A stretch of DNA of 64,000 nt from Diplolepis rosae (Eukaryota > Arthropoda > Insecta > Hymenoptera > Diplolepididae): NCBI GenBank assembly GCA_030998225.1, contig JAPYXD010000685.1, positions 496,001 to 560,000 on the forward strand. The letters are read 5' to 3'. A program made the position numbers and the translations under genes. Within the stretch, counting starts at the first letter, position 1. Each line of letters begins with the position of its first letter. Below are positions 34,326-44,116 of the stretch, in pieces. The notes beneath the pieces are model-generated. The model was not told the DNA's origin and did not search any database. It saw only the letters and a program-made list of their open reading frames with translations.

Positions 34326-35504
34326 TATACAAATTTCAAATATAAAGTGTACTCTGTACATTAATCAAACAAATTTAGAAGATGAATATTTTAATAAATA
34401 TTCCTAAATATTTTTGGAATATGATACATATCGATTTAGAAAAACTTCTTCAAAGTACTCAGACATTTTTCTTATTTTACGACATTTTTGCACCATGTTT
34501 GACCTTTGGGTAGGACTCAAGAACACAATTGTAGACATACTTTCATTACTTAGTAAAATACTATGAAGACTTGCTTTTTAAATTAAAGCGAAAACTTTTA
34601 AAACCTTTAACAATCGGTTGCATAGAATCGGCTCTAATCTTGGACGCAATTAGAGAAATAGGTTTTTTTGCTTTTTTTAGATCTAGTTTTTGCCTTAAAC
34701 ATAAAAGAAAGAAAACACATTTGAAATATTAAAATAAAAAAGCTGGTTCATTCTTAGAGAATCCCAAATATTCTGAAATAAAACTCCTTTCCACACCACC
34801 ACGGAGGTAGAGTTTACTAGTAATAGTTCAATAAATTTTATGTACACTTTCAAGGCACATCGTTTTTCCTTTTGCAAAAATTTTTAAAACTTCTTATTTT
34901 TCAGATAATTGGGAGAAGTACATTTAAAAAAAAATTGTTTTCTCTACTTCCACTCGCGCTAGCTTAACAAATTTTCAGAATTTTACGATTTTATTAATAT
35001 TGTATTAAGTGCCTACATTTTCTGAAACTATCTACAGGAGAAAAATTTTAATACTTTAGTAAAGAAAGTTTTCTGAAAAGTTGTAGCTCAATCAGATTAA
35101 TAGCCAAAAAGTTACCAATGTTTTAAATCGCAAACGAACGGTATATAGGTCAAATTGGAGACGAAAACAAATAATAATAGCAACCTTCTTTTGTTTTCTT
35201 CTAAGATATACTTGATTCTCGCTTTATGCGTTATTTGAGAAGGCAAGAGTGTGGATTCTTCATATTTTTATCGTAATTCCTTATTGAAAACGGCAAAAGT
35301 AAGAATATTATATTATTATTTGGTGATACGTGAGTGCTCTTACGTACGTTATTGTTTGATGCTTGTGGGTAAGTTTATTTTGTGAAACTTAATTTGTGTG
35401 TAGATTACAAATTATTCACATTCGCTCAATTTTATCGACTTTTCATCTTATTAATTCTTTTCAAATAATTCTGTTTTCCTTCGTCGTATAATTTATTGTT
35501 CACA

Positions 35505-36960
35505 ATGAGTAATCCGGTTGACCCAAATTCGAGTGTTTTGAAGGACAGCCAGTTTCAAACGAAGGTTGACCACCGTTTGAACTCTGGTTCAAACGAATGT
35601 CAACCCGCTAGAAAAGTCATGAAAAATGCAAAAAACTTTCAGTTGGGATGGTTTGAGGAATTTCCGTCGTGGAGAGAGTGGGTGGTTACATTAGCAGATG
35701 AAACAAGATTTCATTGAAAAATTTGCAATAAAACGTTGCTATGTGGCAAATCGGAAATTGAAAAGCATGAAGCATTTTTATCACACAGAAAGAAGCAAGA
35801 GTTTTCAAATAAATTAGAATGTTATGGAGTAGTAAGTGAAAATTCTTCTAATGTAACTGCCAATTCTTACAGTGTTGAACCTTGTGTAGCAAGTTCTTCT
35901 GCTTCAGAATTCACAAATTCCACGATTCCGGAAAGTGTTACTTTCAAACAGAAAGTACATTGATAGGACTTTTCCAAAATATGGAACCTTCGGTTTTAAA
36001 AGACGTTAGATTGAGCCACACTAAAATGGTCCTAGTTGTAAATAACGTCGTATGTGCTGCTGAAACTGATCGCATGGCAAATATTTTGCGTAAGCAATCA
36101 TTTTCAGTGTACGAAGACGAAACGACTGACAGGACTCTAGAAAAGTGGCTGTCATTAATGGTTCGATATGTGGAGCCAACGACATTTTCTGTCAGGGTGG
36201 AATTGCTCCAGCTTATTAATGTAAATGCTTCGGATTGTTCTGCCGCTAAAATTTTTGATGCGTTCGAAAAAGCATTTTCCGGGCTGAAAATCCCTTTATC
36301 TAACATCTGTGCTTTAGCTTGTGATAATGCACAGGTGATGGTCGGCAATAGGTCCTCATTTAAAACAAAATTAAAGGAAAAAAGTCCCCGTTTAATTGCT
36401 TTCCCGTGTGTCTCGCATTCGTCAGCAATTGTAGCAAAATATGCTTGTGCCACAATCCCAGATGTAGAGGATTTAATCAAAGATTTGCCAGCTTTTCTTA
36501 ATGCTAGCTCCAAGCAAACGGCTATTTTTCGATCGATTGTTTTGGAATTAGGAAATGACTATCAAAAAATTCCTAGTCATTCTGAAACTCGCTGGCTTGT
36601 CCGCTATCGATGCATAGATATTATAATAAAGAATTGGGAAGTTATTCTTCAGTATCTTATGGTCCTCGTATCTGAGAAGGTAGAGAAGGCCAAAGACTTG
36701 TTAGGAAAAATGCAGAATCCTTTGACACTCGCATATTTCCTATTCTTGAAATTTACTTTGAATAGGTTCAACGTATACAATGCGAAATTTCAAAGTCGCG
36801 AAACAATGGTTCAGGAACTCCAGCCAAACTCGGCTAAATTCTTCGTATGGATTCTCAGCAGTTATTTGAAAGAGGGTCTTCTTCAACCGAATTTATTCTT
36901 TCAAATCATTAGAAATGTTAACTTTGCAGATCCAATTTTAAAATTGAGATTTCTCACAAA
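35505..36960 (+). pseudogene. hAT transposase, interrupted and 3'-truncated
   Basis: An N-terminal BED-type zinc finger (KICNKTL...HEAFLSHRK) is broken by TGA at 35715. A frameshift near 35955 moves the reading into a 360-codon frame with hAT catalytic motifs: YEDETTD (first Asp), CALACDNAQVMVG (second Asp), FPCVSHSSAIVAKYAC, and SETRWLVRY. The C-terminal dimerisation domain and final catalytic Glu are missing because the frame runs into the right inverted arm at 36934. So the element cannot move by its own protein. Confidence 0.85.
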
Positions 36961-38469
36961 GAAGAAAGATTGTCTTATTAAAGCAGTTTATTCCCAGAAA
37001 TTAAAAATCATTTACTTAATATTTCGATTCCAAACATTGAATATTTATTGACTTTGAATAAAACAGAAAAAAAATTTTTATGAAGTTTTAAAATCTTTTT
37101 ACAATGTTATGAATTGGGCCGAATTTAGAATTACGAAATCTTTCATTAGAAAAAGAAAAAGTCACTCACATGAAATAAACTTCTGTAAGAATTATCAAGA
37201 TTGAAGAGATGTTAAAATATTTGAAAAATAATGCAATTGTAAAATTGCAATTTATATCAATATTTGACAAATTTTTAGCTTTCTCAATCAAAGCATTATC
37301 CGGAAATTTTTAGTTCCTATAAAAAGATGGAATATTTATCAATTTCTTGAATGTTCATACATTAAAAAAATATCGAATTAGAGAATTATATGCAAAGTAT
37401 TTTCCATTAAGAAGACATAAACATGACATAACTAGTTTTATATCTACATTTCCAGCTTACTTTTTTGTGGCTTAAGCACACATTTTGAATTCGAAATACA
37501 AAAATGCTCTACAGAGTTGAAGTATTTCCTGAATCAATTATTATTGATCCTGAATTCTATTGGAAAATTTGTTGTTTACTGTTAAAATCTTACTACGATT
37601 TCAGACGGACATTCAAATTAAGAACTACAAAATATTTCATCCAAAAGATTGCACTCCTCCATAAAATCTTGTCAAATTGTAACAAGATTTGAACACTTCG
37701 AATGAACATTTTTATGTAAAATTTAAAGTTGATTGATATTTATATGTTAATATGGAAATACCAATAAACACATATTTTAGCTTTTTAATTTATCTACTGC
37801 TATTAGACACCATTTCCGTAGAGATTTTAAGTTTTGGAATGAAAAGTTTGTGCTTAGGCTACAAAAATGTGAGATGAAAATATTTCTAACATATAACTGA
37901 AAATATAAATTATGAACTTGAATTTTATGTTCATTTTATCTTGATAGAAAATATTGTTCTAATTGAAAAATTGTTAAATGTACAAAATTAGTAAGAAGTA
38001 TATAAATTTGAATGGAAAATTATATATTGATTCAAATTTTATACATTTATTGTCACTAAATTTCACTGAAAGTTTATTTTTGAAGTGTTGAAATCCTCAT
38101 TAAATTTTCCAAGATCATACTGATGTTTATTTCATGCAGACTTTCTTCAAGAAATTGAAGAAAAGTGTTATTTCTTGAACTATATACTTCGTAAATTCAA
38201 ATTCGTCGTCTGCTTCGCGCCTCTTTTGCACGTACTCGAGAAAAATACAATTCTTAATTTCGACTCGATAAACGAAAGCGTGAAATCTAAAAATAACTTG
38301 AAAACTCAAGCATTGTAACGAAGTCCGTCTTCGTTCACTTTCGGCTTTACACGAAACTGGTGACCGCAGCGTGTAGCAGAGCCGACACACTGACACGCGA
38401 CGTTTGCATGTGTTTCTCCCAGATGGGAACGTGGTGGGGGCCGAAAAATCCCACGTTCTGGAGACACTG

Positions 38470-38477
38470 ACTCTCTC
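38470..38477. repeat. 8-base target duplication ACTCTCTC (right)
   Basis: Exact repeat of 31857-31864. The glycoprotein reading frame resumes directly after it. Confidence 0.93.
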
Positions 38478-39209
38478 ATTCCTTCAATGTACCTTTTCGG
38501 TGAAACATGGTACAAATTGATATCTAATCCTGTAGAATCAATAGCTCAAACAATAATAAAACCACTTACAAAAGTAACTTGGAGTTACCAAAATCCTTCG
38601 TCCTTAGCAACGAGTGGTATTTACTCACAATCAGATCTCGATAGATTACGTGATCACATTATGTTCCCTGCAGAAAAACCCATAATATTAGATTCATTAG
38701 CAAGAGAAATATCAGGTGGACCTACAGTAAATCAAGGAATATCCCTAACGAACTTATTTAACGAAGAGATAATAGATAAAATCGCTGAATCCGCGTGGGG
38801 TCGATTCTGGACTCTGTTTATAAATTTTGGTACAACTAGCGCAGGATTAATAGGTTTTATTATTATAATTAGAGGAATTAAAATAATAGTAGACACTATT
38901 ATACACGGATATGCATTACATAATTTATTCGGCTGGTCTTTTCACTTACTAGGCGCATTTTGGGACTCAGTCACTAATTTACTTTTACACCTAGGAACGA
39001 GACAACTACCGAGAAGGCCTACTAAAAAAGATAAGGAAGGTCCAGACGCATCGGCGCCACACTCAGATACACAGGAACGCGACATTCTAATAAAACCAGT
39101 ACAACCTATAAATACAGGTAATAGACAGAACGATACACAAACCACTCTTTATCCTCTTTCTCAACTAGCTGAAGCATCTAATAACAGAGATTATTCCATA
39201 GACATATAA
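38478..39209 (+). pseudogene. Envelope glycoprotein 1, C-terminal part with membrane anchor
   Basis: Continuation of the gene at 30566. The codon phase at 31864 and 38478 matches, so the insertion alone interrupts it. The segment starts near MYLFGETWYKL and has a pre-membrane region, a transmembrane span (LFINFGTTSAGLIGFIIIIR region), a second hydrophobic stretch around the LHNLFGWSFHLLGAF segment, and a polar cytoplasmic tail ending RDYSIDI. The two parts together span about 676 codons, reasonable for this glycoprotein type. Confidence 0.7.
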
Positions 39210-39219
39210 CTCACATATC

Positions 39220-40002
39220 ATGTCTCACAATAACTACATAACGTTACTAGATCAAATGATTAAACAAAAGGGTGATCATCCTCCACATTATAAAACACTA
39301 AGTAGACAAAATAGGAAAAATCAAAATCAATTTAATGTAAAACTAAGATATAAAAATTATATAATAATCAGTAATGCAGAAGATGAAGAAACAGCCAAAC
39401 AAACTGCAGCAAAAAATTTATTATTCGAATTAAACAATAATACAAATAATTTGAATTTCATAAACTCATTAAATAAAAAATCAGACGAAAGATTACAATA
39501 TTTGTGTGCTCAACAAAATCTTTCTCAACCATAGTATACAGCTGTAAAAGTTAAAAATTCACAAAATATCAACATATGGTTCGCAATTTGCTTAGTCGAA
39601 AAAATAAAACAGACAGGAATTTCTAATACCAGTAAAGAAGCAAAGAATCTCGCTGCACTGAAAGTAATACACATGCTAATAAGTACCGAACACCTGAATA
39701 CAAATTACGAAGAATCTATATCCGACTGCTTACAAAATACTCACATTTCATCTCAAGAACCTTCAACGAGTTTTCGAAATTCTCATAGAAATACCCTAAT
39801 TTTGAAAAATAAATTCCAAACCACTGGTTCCAAAAAATTAACAAAAATTCCTATTCACAAGCACAACAACCCCTCTTGCATGTCTTCAAATATAATCAAA
39901 AAGCAAAAAATTTTGTTTGATACATTTCAAAAATCAAACAAAACCTTCAAAAAATGCATTAAATGCGGATACAGGCCGTTTAACCCTTATTTTAAATTTT
40001 AA
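39220..40002 (+). pseudogene. Accessory gene X: two double-stranded-RNA-binding domains
   Basis: ATG 10 bases after the glycoprotein stop. Codons 1-70 form a dsRBD (LLDQMIKQKG at the first helix, FNVKLRYKNYIIISNA strands, ETAKQTAAKNLLFEL second helix). A TAG stop lies at 39532. In the same frame a second dsRBD follows (the helix has SKEAKNLAALKVIHML), then a basic tail ending in a lone CIKCGYRPFNP. dsRBDs bind the A-form RNA duplex regardless of sequence. Whether the TAG is a mutation or a readthrough site is unknown; I list the whole as broken. Confidence 0.75.
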
Positions 40003-40023
40003 TAGATAATTTCAATAGTCAAG

Positions 40024-40602
40024 ATGTCGAGTTATCACGAACAACCAACCAGAAAACCAAGATACGTAAAACAAAGGTCGAGACGCAATTCAATGGGAAC
40101 CCTAAACCATAAAGAAATACTCAAAAATTTCGCAATTCAATATGGATTACCAGAACCACAAATAATAATATATCCAGATCTTCTTTCACAATCAAGTTCT
40201 CTCTTCATGGCACACGCAAACATTAAGGATCACTTAATAATTCAAACCGGTAGTACGAAAGAATTAGCAGAAAATAAAGCAGCTTTGAATCTCCTACAAT
40301 TGTTAATGAGAAATTATGACCTATGCGACGACAATAATATAGAAACATATAAGGGTAAAGCAAACACAAAAGACCAAGAAATACAAACAGATCCACGACC
40401 AAAGTTAGTCGCCTGGGAAAATTCTTGCAAATATTGCAATACACAAGCGCACAATATAACATACTGCCCTAAAAAAATAATAAAAACGCAAAAGGACAAG
40501 GCAACTCAATTTCCAGCTACCTTACCATTTCGAATCCCTACTACCTTCGCTCAACTATTTAAACCATTTTCTTCAAAGACCACTAGAATAACTACCCTCT
40601 AG
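40024..40602 (+). CDS. Accessory gene Y: dsRBD plus CCHC zinc knuckle
   Basis: An intact 192-codon frame, 21 bases after gene X, preceded by a weak acceptor (TTTCAATAG). Basic N terminus (RKPRYVKQRSRR), then a dsRBD (HKEILKNFAIQYGLPEPQ; SLFMAHANIKDHLIIQTGS; KELAENKAALNLLQLL), and a zinc knuckle CKYCNTQAHNITYC of the C-x2-C-x4-H-x4-C type. The combination of a Gag-like knuckle with a dsRBD is unusual; a role in binding viral dsRNA or shielding it from Dicer is inference. Confidence 0.8.
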   Translation: MSSYHEQPTRKPRYVKQRSRRNSMGTLNHKEILKNFAIQYGLPEPQIIIYPDLLSQSSSLFMAHANIKDHLIIQTGSTKELAENKAALNLLQLLMRNYDLCDDNNIETYKGKANTKDQEIQTDPRPKLVAWENSCKYCNTQAHNITYCPKKIIKTQKDKATQFPATLPFRIPTTFAQLFKPFSSKTTRITTL

Positions 40603-40665
40603 AATAAATTATTGGACATTTAACAGAAACCATTTTTAATCTCAAATTTATTTATTCTTTTTTTC

Positions 40666-40685
40666 CAGACCATCGAGAAGCACAA
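40666..40685 (+). promoter_or_regulatory. Splice acceptor before the second glycoprotein gene
   Basis: TTATTCTTTTTTTCCAG ends at 40668, 16 bases before an ATG at 40685. Strong pyrimidine tract; the same arrangement as before glycoprotein 1. Confidence 0.6.
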
Positions 40686-42428
40686 TGAATCCTCAACTTT
40701 TAGCTACGATCCTTTTCTTAAATTCCCTACTAAAATCGACTACATCCATTTACATCCATACAAAATTTTCAAACTCCAGGTATATTCTTCGAACCTATAA
40801 CAAACTTTCGAGTTTTCTATAAAGAATACCATTTTGTATACTATTTAGATACATACCAAATATTTAATTTCCATCATCAGGTAACAAAATCATACAACCA
40901 ACTTCTCGATTATTGTATAAATACCCCTAAAAAAAATAATTGCAACCCGGGAATTAAAAAGATAGAGTTTGAACTTAAAAACGAAAAAATTAGCATATTT
41001 TTGGACTACATATCTTCCGTAATGCAAAAACAAGTCGACAACTCATTATCAGGAAAAATCCAAAAAGCTATCGTACAAAAAGAAACTAAACAAAAACCTA
41101 TACACCAACATGAAGATAATATATCAATAATACAAAATCCAGCCTTGGAAAAAATTGAAAGTATTTCCAAAATTTTTATAGAAATAGTACCATTCATAGA
41201 CTGGTTTAATAGTAAAGATAAACTGGACATTTCAATCTACCAACATGACGCATCAAATTGGTCAAACTCATTACTCGAAAGACTAGACACTTATCTTTTC
41301 CTATTAGACCACCTAGCCAACGCATTAACCCATGGTATTAACGGTCAATGGGATCCCTTTCTCTTCCCAGACTCTCTGCTGCATCCACTGTTCGACATTA
41401 AACATAAAAATATTCTACTTCCATTTTCTACTCATATTTCTGAAATTCTTCCATTCACAAAAATCCAATATTTTAATTACGAAAACACATTAGTTTTCAG
41501 TCAGAGTATTCCAACTCCCTCAGAATAAGAATTTACCTTATTCAAACCACAGCAGCTGTTTATATTCGAACACAAACTGCTTATATGGCACTATCTAAAA
41601 ACAATCAAACTTACTTCTTGTCACCTAATGACCTTACGGAATCTTGTTTCCAAACCAATATGGGTCCAATATGCCAAAATACAAATCCCTTTTTCAACAT
41701 TTCGACAACCCCTACTTGCGAAACGGAAATTTTCACCGAATCAAACCCTTACAAATGCAAAATTCATCTCAGCATTAATAACTACCCACCGTGGACAGCT
41801 TTAACTAAGCACTACGGGTGGATTTATGCAACTCCAACACCTCAAACCATCAATTTGAACTGCCCTAAAAAATTGCGGATCACAATCGACATTCAAAATA
41901 TAGGAATCCTTGAAACAAAGCCAGAGTGCGAAATCAAATCCATAAACCTACCCCAACCGCAAAGCAAAAATTTCATATTTCTAGATAAATCAATAACCTT
42001 AGTGAATACAAACGTTTTTTATTTTCTCAGCTGCTACATTCCTAAAAATTCACCTTAAAGGTATTGAAAACAAAATAAAAACCCTTTTAGAAATTGGAGA
42101 AAAGGAAGACATTCCACTGTCATTCTTAAAATACGAAATTTTTACCTCGAAACAGTTAGAAACGGAGAAAAAACCCATTTTTTATATTAACAATATAAAT
42201 TTTACAGACTATATTCTCATCATTATTATTATAATGATACTCCCAATGCCAGTTTTATTACTGAAAATGTTCTTGAGACTAAGAAAATTAGGGATAAAAC
42301 TAAAACAAAATATAACCAAATTGAAACAGAATGAAAGCGAACATTCAAAAAATGCAAAAACGCAACTAAGTAATGCTACGGTATCATTATTAGATAACCT
42401 TAATTTTAATTTTAATAACCAACTATAA
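40685..42428 (+). pseudogene. Envelope glycoprotein 2, errantivirus/baculovirus F-type, frameshifted
   Basis: Starts with a signal peptide (LLATILFLNSLL). After a first shift (near 40776) the frame shows the FYKEYHFVYYLD and SYNQLLDYC blocks typical of errantivirus Env, then a helical region to the stop at 41526. After a second shift, ALSKNNQTYFLSPNDL and a Cys-rich domain run to 42056. After a third shift, the pre-membrane region and a transmembrane span (ILIIIIIMILPMPVLLL) with a basic tail to 42428. The family is Pfam Baculo_F. Three frameshifts make it a pseudogene. It is unrelated in sequence to glycoprotein 1. Confidence 0.75.
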
Positions 42429-42577
42429 TTATTATTATTGTTATAAAATAAAAAACTTTTTCTTCTCACACAGCAATTAAATAAATGGCCTTAATAATAA
42501 TCACCTTATAAATAACGCTAAATAAAAGGGAAAGGTACACAATAAATGAACACCAATAATTACAAAAATATTAACAT

Positions 42578-43162
42578 TTAATAAAAATAGTCACACAATT
42601 TGCGCAGGTTATAATTACGATTCATATACCGATCTAAATAATCACATATATCGGGCTCTTCTTCATAAGGGGGATAGGTAACATCAATATCTTCCTCAAA
42701 GTCAGGTGAAATAAAATCATCATCATCGGGTGGCATCACCCTTAACGGCCATAACTGACGATCCGGATGTATCCGCCCTTCCCCAACCATAGGTTCGTAC
42801 TGCAAACAGATAAAAACAAATAAATACAAAAAATAAGTAATGAAAAAAAAGGAGAATATACTCACCCCCTCATCAGGAAAATCTTCCTCTTGATGTAAAA
42901 GACCCTTCCGGTCATCGAACCAATCATAGATCTCGAAATATAACCTCTGTCGACGTTCATCAGGTGCCCGAACGATAAGACATTTTTCCTCTCTCGCTTC
43001 CTTGTCTTCTTCTTCGTCTTCTTCTTGGTTGTGGCAGCTTGCAGTACTGCAAATAGCCATATCAAAAGCTTCCTTGTCTTCAACAGAATTATTATCATCA
43101 CCCTTAAATTTTTTGGCTGCCGGAACATCCCGAGAACAACCTGGCCTTGGTTGGTCTTCCAT
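42578..43162 (-). CDS. Antisense two-exon gene for an acidic protein
   Basis: Runs opposite to all other genes of the retroelement. Exon 1 is 43162-42866 (99 codons), followed by a 66-base intron (donor GTGAGT, acceptor TTTGCAG; 42865-42800) and exon 2 42799-42578, giving about 172 residues. It begins MEDQPRPGCSRD, has a Glu/Asp tract, an ERRQRLYFEIYDWFDD segment, then a second acidic stretch and a Tyr/Asn-rich end. A TATTTAAGG box lies about 55 bases upstream on the minus strand. I do not recognise the family. The intron is a multiple of three and open: unspliced, it would insert about 20 very hydrophobic residues. Confidence 0.6.
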   Translation of the reverse strand: MEDQPRPGCSRDVPAAKKFKGDDNNSVEDKEAFDMAICSTASCHNQEEDEEEDKEAREEKCLIVRAPDERRQRLYFEIYDWFDDRKGLLHQEEDFPDEGVSIFSFFFITYFLYLFVFICLQYEPMVGEGRIHPDRQLWPLRVMPPDDDDFISPDFEEDIDVTYPPYEEEPDICDYLDRYMNRNYNLRKLCDYFY

Positions 43163-43745
43163 ACTCTATTACTTCCAAAAAAAAACTAGATACAGAAAGA
43201 AGTACTATAAGGCCTTAAATACCTACTTGTTTTCACTTTCTTCTTTTCACTTTCTTCATCTCTCCCTCCAATTTTCCGGAAAAAGTTGCAAGTATACTCA
43301 TACAAAAATGAGAAAATAAAATAATCTTTCACCTTATTTTAAAGTGTCAATTCCTAATCACCACGAACCACAAAAAATTTTTTTTTTACTACCTTTTTAT
43401 TACTCTTTGCTTTTGAAAAGCTTTTACTTCCACGCATAAATAACACTTTTCATCACCAACTACTATACTTCAGCTTACTTGCATCAATCGCTTCCTCATA
43501 ACAAATGCTATCTTATCTTTACGTAACTCATTACCAAACTTACCTTTCACCAAAACCATCAAATGTCTCAACTTCAAACAAATCAGAACGAAATTACTTA
43601 CATTGCAAACTTCATAAATTACATCACTGTAAATTTTCACAATTTCAATACAGGAATGATCCCAACGCGAAAGGAACAGGAATATAAGAATCCCAAGTAC
43701 GTGGATGGAGTGCGGCCACAAGACTTTCCGTTAACTTAAAATTAT
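43163..43745. other. Stretch between the antisense gene and the Cys-rich ORF
   Basis: Contains the putative minus-strand promoter at 43215-43221 and CT-rich sequence. No further gene recognised. Confidence 0.35.
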
Positions 43746-44072
43746 TTGTTACTATGCTCATGTCTTGCAATGCACCCTTCTGTTTTATTCATATACTACA
43801 ACATACCCACCCAAAAAAGATTCTGTTCATTTTGTTACCTAAGTATTCCAGAATCTGAAAAATTAAATTATGAATGTAAAGTAAACTGGCACTCTATTGC
43901 ACACGTACCACACATCTACCTAAAATGTTACGGTTGTCGAGAAGAACTAATATATCCACAATGTAAAGCATCCGATTGTCTAGAGTGTATAGAGCAATAT
44001 TTAATAAGTAAAACGTCAATAAGACAAGGAAATGAAGTAGAAGTAGAAACAAAAATGTACGAAAACATTTAA
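43746..44072 (+). CDS. Small Cys-rich (zinc-binding?) protein, unknown
   Basis: A 108-codon frame. After a hydrophobic start it has CSFC, then LKCYGC and CKASDCLEC, i.e. three Cys pairs spaced as in a zinc-binding fold, with a His-containing middle (HSIAHVPHIYLK). The tail is acidic. I do not recognise a family. It lies between the antisense gene and the solo LTR and could be a further accessory gene or the exon of a longer one. Confidence 0.4.
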   Translation: MLLCSCLAMHPSVLFIYYNIPTQKRFCSFCYLSIPESEKLNYECKVNWHSIAHVPHIYLKCYGCREELIYPQCKASDCLECIEQYLISKTSIRQGNEVEVETKMYENI

Positions 44073-44116
44073 TTACTTTTGTTAAATAACTAGTATCCTA
44101 TACAACCTATCAAAGT

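Larger units (their letters stand above)
31865..38469 (+). mobile_element. hAT element C with 1,536-base terminal inverted repeats
   Basis: The tips are CAGTGTCTCC and its inverse. The left arm 31865-33400 and the right arm 36934-38469 have the same length, 1,536 bases, and are nearly identical in inverse wherever I compared them. hAT elements normally have inverted ends of 10-30 bases, so this is a foldback-like form. The right arm starts inside the 3' part of the transposase reading frame, showing that the left arm arose by inverted duplication of the element's own right end. Open frames within the arms occur twice in mirror image and are probably not genes. Confidence 0.92.

Noticed and set aside
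42862..43128. Second minus-strand frame overlapping the antisense gene
   Set aside because: Shadow frame, basic from Glu-rich codons read out of phase; the frame starting at 43162 has the consistent splice sites.
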